Positions 12,208-61,684 are shown, counted from the stretch's first letter. The stretch: DNA of 64,000 bases from Megalobrama amblycephala (GCF_018812025.1 NC_063054.1:29650356-29714355), one strand, 5' to 3'. The notes: a model not told the origin generated them from the letters alone. Made by a program: numbers and translations.

Positions 12208-12726
12208 CACACACAATGTCTTGTTTGTTTCAGTGGTTAAACATTGTCGTCATCTTCACAGTAGTGAATGTGGCAGTGATTTAATGATTTCAGTTCATTC
12301 AGGATTTTTTTTTTTTTTTTTTTTTTTTTTCCCTTACCTGTCTGCGCTGAGTGCCGTGAGGGTGAACACAGAGACTCCGACCGAGGTGAGCTGGATCACC
12401 GGGATCATCTTGCAAGCCACCGTTCCAAAAATCCACTCTTCATAGAAATACCTAAACGCGTCCACTGGTACACAAGTGACCAAAAGCAGAACATCTCCCA
12501 CAGCCAGGCTGGAGATGAAAATGTTTGGTACACTTCGCATTGCGCTGGTGGTGATGAATATTTTCACAAGAGTGATGTTGCCCAGTAAACCAACCGTTAT
12601 GATAAATATATAAACCGACGGGATAACGCATCGAATGATGAAATGCGCCGTTTCCCCTCCATCTGATGTCCAGTCATCTGTGAAGTTCTCATAGGCTGAG
12701 GTATTCTCAGAGAAAGTGTGATCCAT
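4224..12726 (-). CDS. nmbr: Neuromedin B receptor (bombesin-family class A GPCR), 3 exons
   Basis: Seven-transmembrane receptor for neuromedin B at the plasma membrane; the family couples mainly to Gq and phospholipase C. Coding exons 12338-12726, 8490-8835 and 4224-4607 join in frame (389+346+384 nt) to 372 aa; human NMBR is 390 aa and also has three coding exons with breaks after the DR of the DRY motif and in loop 3. Visible features: N-glycosylation sites N8 and N14, TM1 GN at 49-50, Asp78 in TM2, the disulfide pair C105/C186, CWFP at 266-269, NPFALY at 308-313, and C329 for likely palmitoylation. Segments such as RCVIPS and [12 protein letters not shown] and the tail YQERNTSYL are closer to NMBR than to GRPR or BRS3. 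Odd point: DRY reads DRH at 129-131. Whether this is the a or b teleost paralogue is not decided. Confidence 0.95.
4953..5780 (-). mobile_element. Non-autonomous piggyBac-type element nested in the TTAA foldback
   Basis: An 828-bp insertion with 13-bp terminal inverted repeats CCCTTAAATGCAT. The left target copy is TTAA (4949-4952); the right is TTCA (5781-5784), a TTAA with one substitution. The opposite arm of the host element (7680-7712) preserves the uninterrupted TTAA site. Subterminal palindromes of the type CGGGTCTTTAxCGACCCG occur at 4995-5013, 5566-5582 and 5744-5764. The minus strand retains the start of a transposase-like frame. Confidence 0.85.
5002..5399 (-). pseudogene. Remnant of piggyBac transposase N-terminus
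   Basis: Minus-strand frame 5399-5274 encodes 41 aa beginning [14 protein letters not shown], then a stop. A second frame at 5190-5002 begins [10 protein letters not shown]. This start followed by an acidic DED stretch resembles N-termini of fish PGBD-type transposases, and the setting inside a TTAA element supports it. The catalytic domain is absent, so the element cannot move by itself. Family assignment rests on the N-terminal motif and on the element's ends. Confidence 0.6.
6095..6258. mobile_element. End fragment of a second TTAA transposon family
   Basis: The stretch ends GCCTACCCTACCT followed by TTAA (6259-6262), and contains CTTTCAAAGCTAGC-type sequence that I recall as a dispersed fish repeat. 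Only one end is visible, so the copy is truncated. Confidence 0.4.
6275..6535 (+). mobile_element. Fragment of a TA-site MITE family (CACTACYGTTCAAAAGTTT ends)
   Basis: Shares segments such as CTGAAGGATCATGTGACACT with copies at 24741-25170, 41850-42020, 53830-54288 and, inverted, 58930-60229. It ends near CTGGTAGTGTG, a decayed terminal repeat. A reverse-oriented piece of the same family lies at 7803-7940. Confidence 0.65.
7335..7444. repeat. Direct repeat, copy 1 of 2 (110 bp)
   Basis: Nearly identical to 7951-8060 in the same orientation, 616 bp apart. The block between the copies is almost entirely transposon-derived (TTAA element right arm plus an inverted MITE fragment). Confidence 0.85.
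7951..8060. repeat. Direct repeat, copy 2 of 2 (110 bp)
   Basis: Second copy of the 7335-7444 unit, about 95% identical by eye. A short ATTG tandem repeat follows at 8137-8166. Confidence 0.85.
8490..8835 (-). CDS. nmbr: nmbr exon 2 (loop 2 to loop 3)
   Basis: Residues 130-245. The acceptor is TTTCTCTTAG just above 8835 and the donor GTAAGAGG just below 8490. It completes Arg130 with A, then encodes HKAIVNPMD (TYR replaced by HIS in the DRY motif), TM4, loop 2 with C186 and the N180 sequon, TM5 and most of loop 3. Confidence 0.95.
9118..9922. mobile_element. Possible DNA transposon with GTATACTTC ends
   Basis: Left GGGTATACTTCTTTT and right AAGTGAAGTATACTTTGGG form imperfect inverted ends in nmbr intron 1. 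Internal arms are poorly matched and no target duplication was fixed, so boundaries are approximate. A Tc1/mariner-type MITE sits inside. Confidence 0.4.
9252..9565. mobile_element. Tc1/mariner-type MITE (TA target)
   Basis: A 314-bp element with inverted ends CAGTCAARCCAAAAaTTATT and flanking TA dinucleotides (9250-9251, 9566-9567). Non-coding; its ends match a common fish Tc1/mariner pattern. It is nested in the putative element at 9118-9922. Confidence 0.75.
10002..10131. repeat. ATGT/TA compound microsatellite
   Basis: Blocks of (ATGT)n flank a (TA)n block in nmbr intron 1. The open frames across it are repeat translations. Confidence 0.95.
10190..10234. repeat. (CTAT)n microsatellite
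   Basis: About eleven CTAT units followed by TA- and ATA-rich sequence. Confidence 0.95.
12117..12202. repeat. (TG)n(TA)n microsatellite in nmbr intron 1
   Basis: A short TG run then about 75 bp of pure TA, some 135 bp inside the intron from the exon 1 donor. Confidence 0.95.
12306..12330. repeat. Homopolymer T tract at the nmbr exon 1 donor
   Basis: A run of about 25 T on the plus strand, read as poly(A) directly after donor GTAAGGG of nmbr exon 1. No repeat family is attached to it. Confidence 0.9.
12338..12726 (-). CDS. nmbr: nmbr exon 1 (N-terminus to end of TM3)
   Basis: Encodes residues 1-129 plus two bases of Arg130. It starts at the ATG read from 12726 and ends with donor GTAAGGG at 12337-12331. 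It covers the glycosylated N-terminus, TM1-TM3 and the first two bases of the Arg codon of the DR(Y) motif. A 25-nt A tract on the coding strand follows directly after the donor. Confidence 0.95.
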
Positions 12727-13063
12727 ATTTCGGTTTAGTAGTTAGAAAGCAATGGAGATAAAATAAATAAATGGCTGTAAAAAGTTGCCCTGCTTGCTAG
12801 GAGAGAGAAAGAGAGAGGTGCTGTCCGCAAAACTTAGTGCTGAAATGAGCGATGTCTTCAGCCTCGTCCCTAAAAGTTGACTGGCTTCTTTGACAGGCAG
12901 GAACAAGTAAAGGGGGAGCCTATGGCAAGCCATCTTAACATTTAATCATTTAAACTAACTATTATATACCTAATTATTTAATACCTATTTCAGACTACTA
13001 GTAAGAAATCCAATAGTGACTTGTAGGCTATCGTTTACAGTTTCTCATTTAACTAGTTAATTC
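12727..13063 (-). promoter_or_regulatory. nmbr 5' UTR and proximal upstream region
   Basis: Sequence directly upstream of the nmbr start codon. It has a purine-rich GAGAGAAAGAGAGAG run near 12800 but no clear TATA box at a fixed distance. The role is inferred from position only. Confidence 0.35.
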
Positions 13064-13371
13064 GGTAACACTTTACAATAAGGTTTATTTGTTAACATTA
13101 GTTAATGCGTTAACTATCGTGAACTAACCATGAGCAAATACATTTGTTACTGTATTTGTTAATCTTTGTTAACGTTAGTTAATAAAAATCCAGCATTGTT
13201 TGTTCATGTCAGTTCACAGTGCAGTAAACTAATGTTTACAAATACAACTCATGATTTTAATAATGTATTAGTAAATGATGAAGTAAACATTAACAAAAAT
13301 GCTGTAGAAATACAGTTCTTTATTAGTTCGTGTTAACTAGTTAACCAATGAACCTTATTATAAAGTGTTAC
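13064..13371. mobile_element. Dispersed fish DNA repeat with GGTAACACTTTACAATAAGG ends
   Basis: About 308 bp with imperfect inverted ends (GGTAACACTTTACAATAAGG at the left, CCTTATTATAAAGTGTTAC at the right) and internal GTTAACATTAGTTAA-like words. A related copy begins near 46768. Confidence 0.75.
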
Positions 13372-13594
13372 TGTTAATTTATACTTGTATTACAGTAATT
13401 AATTCTTTGCCACTAGTCATTACTATGATACACTTCCTACTAGTGTATATTCAAGTTGATTCTCCAGTTTTACTTTTAACTTGGATTCATTAGAAAACTA
13501 GTACTGGAAACATTATATTATTAAAGGAATAAATGTTAAATTGGCTTGCCATAAGAGCCACCAATAATGCAGTGTTGCAGAGCGCAGCACCAAA

Positions 13595-13707
<113 letters not shown>

Positions 13708-14709
13708 GTGTTAATTCCCCATCTTCCACACCACATTCACCTTTCTGGTTTTTAAAGTGTATTTATTTCTTTCATAACAAAATAAATAAATAAATAAAAA
13801 CCCATATCTGAAAGAATGATGTTGGTCATGAGACGAAGTCGCACATTAGTAGCGCAAACTGGAATTGTGCTTTCTGGACTCGTCAGGTGCAGCTTTTGTC
13901 CGCGCGCGCTCCCTTATCGGAGTTCAGCTGGAGCTCTTTAATGCTCATTCTATGACTCGCAGGGGGATTTACCGGGGGAAGAATTGCAATAAATACGTAA
14001 TCAGAAAAACCAACTGGGTCTGAACAACTAGAGTAGAAAAACAGGTATTTGAAAAAGAGAGGGAGTAAAGTTCTCCAGTCCCTTGCAAAAAAAATATGGC
14101 GCAAAGCCTGTGGGGAAGACTTTATTTGTTTGTGTCGCGTGTCACTGGAGATTTTAAACACAGAATTACATAGAGTAAGGAGATTTCTTATTATTCAAAC
14201 CTCCATTTTAGATTTGCTTTCTCATCCTTATTACAAACAGACAGCAAACAGACATTTATGCATTAAGTGATGATGACAAAGGTTGCTTGTCCAGACAGAT
14301 CTTGAAATCGGATTTTCATTTGGCCTTGGTCTCAGAAAAAAAAAAAAAAAAAAAAAAATTCATAGTCCTGTCTTGGTTTTTGCTTTTGGTCTGTGCAACC
14401 TGTTCTTGCGCCATGATGCTGAATATAGAGGCTTTTAACCCTCGGTAGTGTCATTTTAAAAGGCTGAATTCAAACTTACAGCAATTTATTCAGGCATGAT
14501 GGAGTATTTTGACAACTTTTACTGGTTCTGCTCTGCTTAAAGATCAGCCAAGGGATACCCGAATGAGTTTCAGACTACAAATGAAAAGCAGCACAAGTCA
14601 CTGCCCCACTCTATCTTTATTCATCCTCTTGACTTGCATTGTTGCTCACCTTGACTCACACCTTGAGAGCAGAATTTCTATTACCTAATGTGTGTTATTT
14701 TAATTATCT

Positions 14710-14711
<2 letters not shown>

Positions 14712-14754
<43 letters not shown>

Positions 14755-14860
14755 CTTGTATCCAGAAGACCCCACAAAGATATATGAAAGATATGCAATG
14801 TTTGACTTTGTGGGGTCCTTTAATTGGATGTTTTAACATATATATATATATATATATATA

Positions 14861-14917
<57 letters not shown>

Positions 14918-15023
14918 CTTGTATCCAGAAGACCCCACAAAGATATATGAAAGATATGCAATGTTTGACTTTGTGGGGTCCTTTAATTGGATGTTTTAAC
15001 ATATATATATATATATATATATA

Positions 15024-15079
<56 letters not shown>
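14712..15079. repeat. Tandemly duplicated 163-bp unit with (TG)n and (TA)n arms
   Basis: An 84-bp body starting AACTTGTATCCAGAAG occurs at 14753 and again at 14916 with no differences seen, each flanked by TG and TA microsatellites. The body contains a 12-bp inverted repeat GACCCCACAAAG/CTTTGTGGGGTC that could form a hairpin. The frames in this area are repeat translations. Confidence 0.95.
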
Positions 15080-15081
<2 letters not shown>

Positions 15082-15728
15082 ACCACAACACATGTTGTCT
15101 GATGTATATGTGGCTTCTGGTAATAGGCTAAATGAATATAATTCTGCACTGATTTGGGTTGCATGAGGTAATGTCATGTTGAGTCAGTGACATCTGCTGG
15201 CATTTATGACGCTCTTGAAAAAATTAATTACAGAAGAATGTAGACTATTGAACTATTTTCTGCAGTAAGTTAGTTAACAGGTGACCTTATGGCTTTCCTT
15301 CACCATTATCTAAAATCAGCACTGAAGCATATCTGTTTTATGAAAAGGTCTTTGTGCTAACTTTCTTTTTTGTTCAAGTATTCAAGGTTCCTTTTAATGA
15401 GACTTTTTTTTTTTACACCCTTTCCAGAGATAGAAAATGAAATAATTCAGAAATTGAAAACTTTTCATTAGATTTGTAGGCTATTCAAGTTTTTTAAATT
15501 GCATTTTATTTATTTATTACATCAGATGTGGTGGGAAAATCAGTGTACTTTTATTTTAAAAGAAATGGGAAAATTGCGTTTTTATTTCAATGCATGTAAC
15601 GATATAAATAGACAAACCCATTCCAAACATCAGAACATCTAAACTCATATAATGGAGTCCTCAATCACGCCATTGATCTCTACGAGCTAACAAACAATCA
15701 AAGCACGGTCATATATGAAGCATCACTT

Positions 15729-15762
15729 TGATTGACAGCTATGCTTGCGTGGGCACCACGTG
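15729..15762. promoter_or_regulatory. Candidate regulatory motif cluster upstream of gje1
   Basis: Within 34 bp: TGATTGACAG (PBX/MEIS-type, 15729-15738), GCGTGGGC (EGR-type, 15747-15754) and CACGTG E-box (15757-15762), in otherwise AT-rich spacer 1 kb upstream of the gje1 start. Motif matches only; function is inferred. Confidence 0.3.
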
Positions 15763-16774
15763 CGCAATGACCGTATGACCGCCAGACCCCAGTACTCTTA
15801 TTTCGGTAATTAGCATCTCTGTGGCCATAATGATCTATTCTTTGCTACGTTTCTTTGATGTCTTGCCTGTCTGTTTGCTCTTTGGTTTATGACTCGAAAA
15901 AGCTCGCCGTCAGAAAGGCGCCCCCAACATGCTGCTTTTCCAGCAGGTCTGTCTTTCCCTCGGGACGCAGTGACATGAGAGCAGGACCTCGGTTCTGATT
16001 AAGAAGGGGGATGAACAGCACTCCGCCTGGATTACGGTTGGTGTGTGGACTTTTAATCGACGATTTAACGTTTGTGAAACGTTTCTTACCGTGTGAACGT
16101 TTCTCGTGCTGTTTTAGAGGAAACACTACTGGGAAGTCTAGAGAAACTTTCAGTAGGCCTGTTACGTTAGCTGTTATCAGAGATGGATAATGTAGTACAG
16201 ATATATGTTAAAAAGAAAAACAGTTTTTATTTAAACAATTATATAGATAACTATAAGTTATAGGTGTCTGGAAACCCTTCTAAGAACCTCAGAATCCCGG
16301 GATATCACTGCTTAACCAGTTTTCAAATTGTTCAACAAAAGGCTTGAATTCAATTGCCTGTTTAAGGAATTATGAATATATTTGTTAACCTGTTAATTGT
16401 TGTTTTCCATTATGTGATCTGCTCAGTGATACAATTGCATTTTGTTGCAATTGTCAGGTTTGCCCTGCTCTATTGTGAGATACAAGAGTTGTTTTTTCGC
16501 TGACATAGTTGAATAGGGATTAGCCTATGGGCTGACCACATGTCCTGTGGCCTTTGTCAGGTTCCTTTTTTTGTTTTTTTTGTTTGTTTTTTTGCACTGA
16601 GTGAGTAAATTGATGAAGGCACTGTGGGTAAAAGAGACTGCACTGACAAGGGGTTTCTAAAGCGAAAGGTCATTTTGAGGTTCAGAATTGCTATCTGCCT
16701 CTGCCCGAAGCCAGAAGACTGGCAATGATGGTGACAAGCAACCATAGAATGCTGCAGAGCTGTGAAGCCAAATT

Positions 16775-16813
16775 ATGTCTTTAAACTACATCAAAAACTT
16801 TTATGAAGGATGT
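16775..16813 (+). CDS. gje1: gje1 exon 1
   Basis: Thirteen codons MSLNYIKNFYEGC, followed by donor GTAAGTATG. Too short to be found by length; recognised from the conserved Cx23 N-terminus and the in-frame join to exon 2. Confidence 0.9.
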
Positions 16814-19099
16814 GTAAGTATGCAGTCTAAAAAATTTTACCTTGTATGCAAAATTAGAGATATATTGTGTTTGAAAATGGTTTTAATGAATGCGTGTTAA
16901 GGTCTCTTCTTTGCATCTTTCAGCTCAGGCCTCCGACGGTGATAGGCCAGTTCCACACGCTGTTTTTCGGCTCTGTGCGTACGTTTTTCCTTGGAGTCCT
17001 TGGATTCGCCGTCTATGGCAATGAGGCCCTCCACTTCAGCTGTGATCCGGACAAAAGGGAATTAAACCTTTACTGTTACAACCAGTTCAGGCCTATAACA
17101 CCTCAGGTAAAAGTGTATATGGATTAATAATCTAATAATCTAAATCAAAATATGTGTGAAATGAGAACCAAAAGTGACCGTGGATGTATGGAAGTAGTAA
17201 GAAAGAAAGAAAGAAAAAAGATGAATTCTAGGAAACTCTAACAGCTTTTGCTGATCAAGCCATGTAACTGTAAGATTTGGAACTTATTTAACTTAATCTG
17301 TCATTTCCACTGCATGAAGTTTACTACTCTTTTCTACTATGTCTTAATACTATTTCAGAAAGCAGATAATCAAAACCTGAATGTAAAACTCAATTGTATT
17401 TCAGTGAATATGAGAAGCTGATAGTGAAAATGTATTATGGCCTATAATCTCTTTTAATTTTTTGCTGGAAACTTAAATAAAAAACATATCAGAGGGCAAC
17501 AATGACAAAAACAAGCTTCAAGTCACCATGAAATCATTGAAACAATTCTTATTTTTTATGGAATATTTATTATAAATGATTTATTTTGTGCACATCATTT
17601 TTTTCTTTAATTCATTTATAATCTTTAATTAAAATAACTTCCCCTCATTCTTGTAGCGACATCCCTTCTCTTCTCTGATGATGTGTTTACTGGCACGAAG
17701 GCGGGACAACCTGTCACTCACATGACATCACAGCAATAGCAAACCATAACAATCCAATCAATTCCTGATGGAAAATATTAAAGGGTTAGTTCACCAAAAA
17801 ATGAAAATTCTGTCATTTATTACTCACCCTCATGCCGTTCCACACCCGTAAGACCTTCGTTTATCTTCAGAGCACAAATTAAGATATTTTAGTTGAAATC
17901 CGATGGCTCCGTGATGCCTCCATAGGGAGCAATGGACACTTCCTCTCTCAAGATCCATAAAGGTACTAAAAACACATTTAAATCAGTTCATGTGAGTGCA
18001 GTGGTTCAATATTAATATTATAAAGCGAGGAGAATATTTTTGGGGCGCCAAAAAAACAAAATAACGACTTATTTAGTGATGGCCGATTTCAAAACACTGC
18101 TTCATGAAGCTTCAGAGCACAATGAATCAGTGTATCGAATCATGATTCAGATTGCGTGTCAAACTGCCAACGGCTGAAATCACGTGACTTTGGCTCTCTC
18201 CGAACAGCAGATTCGATACACTAATTCATTATGCTCCGATGCTTCATGAAGCAGTGTTTTGAAATCGGCCATCACTAAATAAGTCGTTATTTTGTTTTTT
18301 TTGTTTTTGGTGCTCCAAAAATATTCTCCTCGCTTTATAATATTAATATTGAACCACTGTACTCACATGAACTGATTTAAATATGTTTTTAGTACCTTTA
18401 TGGATCTTGAGAGAGGAAGTCTCCATTGCTCCCTATGGAGGCCTCACGGAGCTATCAGATTTCAACTAAAATATCTTAATTTGTGTTCTGAAGATTAACG
18501 AAGGTCTTACGGGTGTGGAACGGCATGAGGGTAAGTAATAAATGACAGAATTTTAATTTTTGGGTGAACTAACCCTTTAAGTCCTGCCCTACATTGTCTT
18601 GTTTGAGAAGCTGCTTCACTCAGATATACATCACAACTTCCATTTCATGACATTTTTAAAGACAGCAAAGTAACATAAAATGTAATTTTTTTTGTAGGTA
18701 TTCTGGGCGTTGCAGCTAGTCTCTGTCTTGGTACCTGGAGCTGTGTTCCATCTTTATGCCGCCTGTAAAAATATAGACCAGGAGGAGATCCTTCAGCGAC
18801 CGATGTCCACAGTCTTCTACATCATCTCTGTCCTGTTGAGAATAATTCTGGAAGTCTTAGCATTTTGGCTTCAGAGCCACCTCTTTGGGTTCCTGGTTGA
18901 TCCTATTTACATGTGCGACGCCAGTGCCCTCGCGAAGATCTTCAGCATCTCAAAGTGTATGGTCCCTGAACACTTCGAGAAGACTATCTTCCTCAGTGCG
19001 ATGTACACCTTTACCATCATCACCATACTCCTCTGTATCGCTGAGATTTTTGAGATTCTGTTCCGAAGACTTGGCTATTTAAACCGGCCAGTGTCTTGA
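16775..19099 (+). CDS. gje1: Gap junction epsilon-1 (connexin 23), 3 exons
   Basis: Four-pass connexin that forms, or regulates, intercellular channels at the plasma membrane. Exons 16775-16813, 16924-17106 and 18698-19099 (39+183+402 nt, all phase 0) give 207 aa, close to human GJE1. The first exon, 13 codons, starts at the ATG of MSLNYIKNFYEGC, which matches the known Cx23 N-terminus. TM1 lies about 24-46, TM2 75-97, TM3 111-134 and TM4 169-195. Loop 1 has only C53 and C64, and loop 2 only C147 and C161; the reduced set of four loop cysteines is typical of Cx23, whereas other connexins have six. Intron 1 is 110 bp; intron 2 holds a TTAA foldback element. The position between nmbr and vta1 matches mammals. 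Confidence 0.95.
16924..17106 (+). CDS. gje1: gje1 exon 2
   Basis: Residues 14-74: LRPPTVIGQFHTLFFG, TM1 and extracellular loop 1 with C53 and C64, ending FRPITPQ. The acceptor is CATCTTTCAG and the donor GTAAAAGTG. Confidence 0.95.
17782..18576. mobile_element. TTAA foldback transposon in gje1 intron 2
   Basis: A 795-bp element with perfect flanking TTAA (17778-17781, 18577-18580), ends AGGGTTAGTTCACC, and long near-identical inverted arms of about 360 bp that meet at an unpaired centre around 18143-18210. No coding capacity. Same terminal family as the composite element in nmbr intron 2. Confidence 0.92.
18698..19099 (+). CDS. gje1: gje1 exon 3
   Basis: Residues 75-207 and TGA. The acceptor is TTTTTTTTGTAG. 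It encodes VFWALQLVSVLVPG, TM2-TM4 and loop 2 with C147 and C161, ending LGYLNRPVS. It begins about 120 bp after the intronic foldback element. Confidence 0.95.
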   Translation, partial: VFWALQLVSVLVPGAVFHLYAACKNIDQEEILQRPMSTVFYIISVLLRIILEVLAFWLQSHLFGFLVDPIYMCDASALAKIFSISKCMVPEHFEKTIFLSAMYTFTIITILLCIAEIFEILFRRLGYLNRPVS

Positions 19100-20599
19100 G
19101 AATTTAGAAAACGATGTTTGTTTTTATGTCTTCTATGGGTCTCTGAATGACAGACAGGACATAAACCCACATACCTCTGGACTTTCTGATGGTAGATACA
19201 GAAAGACATGTTTTTAACTAGACAATTTATTATTATATCATTTATATTATAATTTTTTATATAATTTATTATATAATTTATTGGAAAAAACAAAACAAGC
19301 CTAATTAATGACAAGGGACTCTTAATATTTTTAGTTATAAGCCTAAATAAGTTGCTTCTCTAGCAGGGGAAACTTAAATATATTTATTTTTTTCATATAT
19401 TAACTTATGTAAGCTAATCTAAACCCAGTATTTAGTAAGTAATTAATCTCTGCAATATTATTTCATATTTAGAGTTATACTTTATATTGAAATACTACAC
19501 AGATTGCAAGTACTATTTTGACAAATATTCTTTGATTTAAATGATTCATTCATTCTTAAAAGGGAATAAGGAAGAATAAGTTCATGCAACATAGCATTAA
19601 TTTCTAAAAACATTTTTGATTGGTCAGTGGTACTGCACAACTTAGTATTGATAGTATATTCATCATGGTGTTGATTTCCATATAGTTTTGAGTCCATTTG
19701 AGAATTATCTTGTGTGTTTGTAGTATTTGTATCTGTACATTTCATCAGGCATCCATCCAACTTTTGTTATTATTCTCAGCTAAGTGTTTCATCTCAGGTA
19801 CAAAATGGCATACTGTGAAATTTATTTTAGTGTCAGCAGGTAACTATTTATTATAAGAACATGATTTATGCATTATAGAAACATCCGACAGCAGGTCTGG
19901 CCTGCACATCTTCTCACAGTTGCCTTCCCACTGTTTCAACACCACAGCTGTTGGAGTAATAGCTTTTGTATTATGTTTAGAGAGTTCATCATTTATATTA
20001 TTATTATCATTTTATTTATTTATTTTTTTTGATCACCAGTGTCTATGGGATTTATGATATGATTATGCATGAAGATCTTCATATGGGTAACAAAATTGGT
20101 GCATATATTATGACTGCCATAATGTATTATCAGTCTAGGGAAATATTTAGTGTTAAGTAACTCATAGTCAGAATAAACAGAACTGCTTGTGAATTTACAG
20201 GACTCTGTCTGATACAATGCTTTCAAAATGTTTGTGAAGTTTCAATCAAGTAAAAATGTTTAAAATAGTTGTCGCTCTTTTTTTTTTTTTGTCACCCACC
20301 ATACCATATCACTGATATTTACACATATTATGAGATGAAAACAAAAAAAGCTAAACTGCTGATTATTATAACTTTATTAATGTAAATAAATAGCACAAGG
20401 ACAGAAGAACAAAACATTTTTGAATATTTTTCAGGTAATATAGCCTATAATTAATTAAAACAAGTAATATAGTATGACAAATGAATTACAAATGACACCT
20501 TAAAATATATGATTACTAAATAAAACTTTTTACATATTTATCTGTATATTAGTCCATATGTGTTTTTTTTTTAATGCAGAATAAAAATAATCGCTGATT
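19100..20599. other. gje1 3' flank and spacer to vta1
   Basis: AT-rich, with no coding exon or complete transposon recognised. It includes the gje1 3' UTR; a clear nearby AATAAA was not found, so its end is not placed. Confidence 0.5.
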
Positions 20600-20763
20600 T
20601 TGTCGGTCACTTCCTACTCCTCGCCTATGGAGGTCAGTAAAGGCGTGGTTGCGCGTTCACGCGAAGACGCGGAAGCAGCTCCTTCGCGAGCGCTTGTCAT
20701 CTTTGTTGTTATTAGCCATTTTTCGGCTGTTGTAGAAGTTTGTAACAGTGACTTCTCTTCAGG
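20600..20763 (+). promoter_or_regulatory. vta1 promoter and 5' UTR
   Basis: A local CpG-containing block in AT-rich surroundings (GCGCGTTCACGCGAAGACGC) with ETS-type sites CACTTCC (20609-20615) and GCGGAAGC near 20670, and no TATA box. This fits a broad housekeeping promoter directly upstream of the vta1 ATG. Confidence 0.6.
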
Positions 20764-60386
<39,623 letters not shown>

Positions 60387-60800
60387 AACCATTGTGCTGT
60401 CCCCCTTAAAACCACTTTATCAGAGATCTGGCCCAGACGAACTGAAAAAGGGCCATTTCCCCAGCCCCATCTGTATCAAAAAGAGACTCTCCACAGGACA
60501 CCCCCACATCACTCAATACAACATCTGTTTCACTCATATTGGATGTCAATAGCTTTTCATTACTAGACTCATAGACACAAAGATGCGACACTAAAAAAAA
60601 AAAAATCAGGTGCATGTGAAAAATCCTTTCAAATTCTGAGGAGTTAATACATATTCATGGTTTGGAGTTTCTGGCTTCACAACAATTTGGTTAGATATGC
60701 ATGGACATGACAGCATGTCTCAAGATATCTATTAAATAAGAACTCTCATCTTTACCTCAGGCTCGCTGAAACATGAGCATTAGAGTCACTTTGCCCTTAA

Positions 60801-61056
60801 AGAGATAGTTCAGTCAAAAATGAAAATTCAGTCATTTACTCACCCTCAAGTTGCTCCAAACCTGTATCTTCTGAACACAAATAAAGATATTTTGAAGAAT
60901 GTCGGAATTCAGTGGCTACCGTCAACTGTTTTGTTACCGACATTCTTCAAAATATCTTCTTTTGTGTTCAACAGAAGAAAGAAACTCATACAGGTTCGGA
61001 ACAACTTGAGGGTGAGTAAATGATGACTGAATTTTCATTTTGGCTGAACTATCCCT
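60801..61056. mobile_element. TTAA foldback MITE in the vta1 3' UTR
   Basis: A 256-bp element; TTAA (60797-60800) then AGAGATAGTTCAGTC at the left, GCTGAACTATCCCT at the right with a decayed target copy. Arms of about 100 bp pair around a loop near 60906-60935. Same family as 25179-25476. Confidence 0.9.
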
Positions 61057-61152
61057 TCCGTTCGCTTCTATATATATGCTTAAGGTGGAAGGATTCTGCA
61101 GTTAGTTTACTTAACAGTTTTCTGCCATTAGTAAAGCGTTCTTATGATCAAC

Positions 61153-61158
61153 AATAAA
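61153..61158 (+). terminator. Candidate vta1 polyadenylation signal AATAAA
   Basis: Canonical hexamer followed by a T-rich run at 61160-61169 and GT-rich sequence near 61180-61200, the expected layout of a cleavage site. Confidence 0.55.
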
Positions 61159-61647
61159 TCTTTTTTTTTGACTCTTATTTGACTGGTTTTTTTTGCAGTG
61201 CATGTTTTGCTTTGTATAATAATCCTCATGAAAAATGAGCATCTCACAAATCATAAGTATTGCTTTTTGCTGCTGCGGTATTAAATGTAGTCCTTATATG
61301 CTGCTTAATTCATGTAAACAGTAAGCACTGCACACATCCAATTAGAAAATGAATGAGGATTATAATAGTGTTAACTGGCCTCTGTACAGACAGCCTTAAA
61401 TCAGTCAATTAAAAAGCCAAAGCAATTGGACCCATTTGCACAGTTTGACTAAATTAAATTAGAAAGACTGTCATTTTCTCCTTCACTGTCATTAATGCTT
61501 TGTTCATATTCGAATTATTCCAGATGCCAGTTATAGAAAGAATCTGTCACAGTAAGTATTCCAGCAGATTAAAATGTGGGTGTGATATTACATTTCAAAG
61601 GCACTGAAGGTGATGCACACTGAGTTTACTTGCGTTATGATGAGATA

Positions 61648-61650
<3 letters not shown>

Positions 61651-61684
<34 letters not shown>
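61651..61684. repeat. (TTA)n microsatellite
   Basis: About eleven TTA units. Confidence 0.95.

Larger units (their letters stand above)
60387..61180 (+). other. vta1 3' UTR
   Basis: Extends from the stop codon to just past AATAAA at 61153-61158. It includes a TTAA foldback element. Earlier candidate signals are ATTAAA at 60731-60736 and AATAAA at 60880-60885, the latter inside the element. Confidence 0.6.

Noticed and set aside
14753..15000. Repeated GACCCCACAAAG units as a possible CRISPR-like array
   Set aside because: Only two copies in vertebrate DNA, with microsatellite spacers; it is a minisatellite duplication.
14639..15177. Overlapping frames rich in Cys-Val or Thr-His
   Set aside because: They read through TG/CA arrays and the duplicated minisatellite body.
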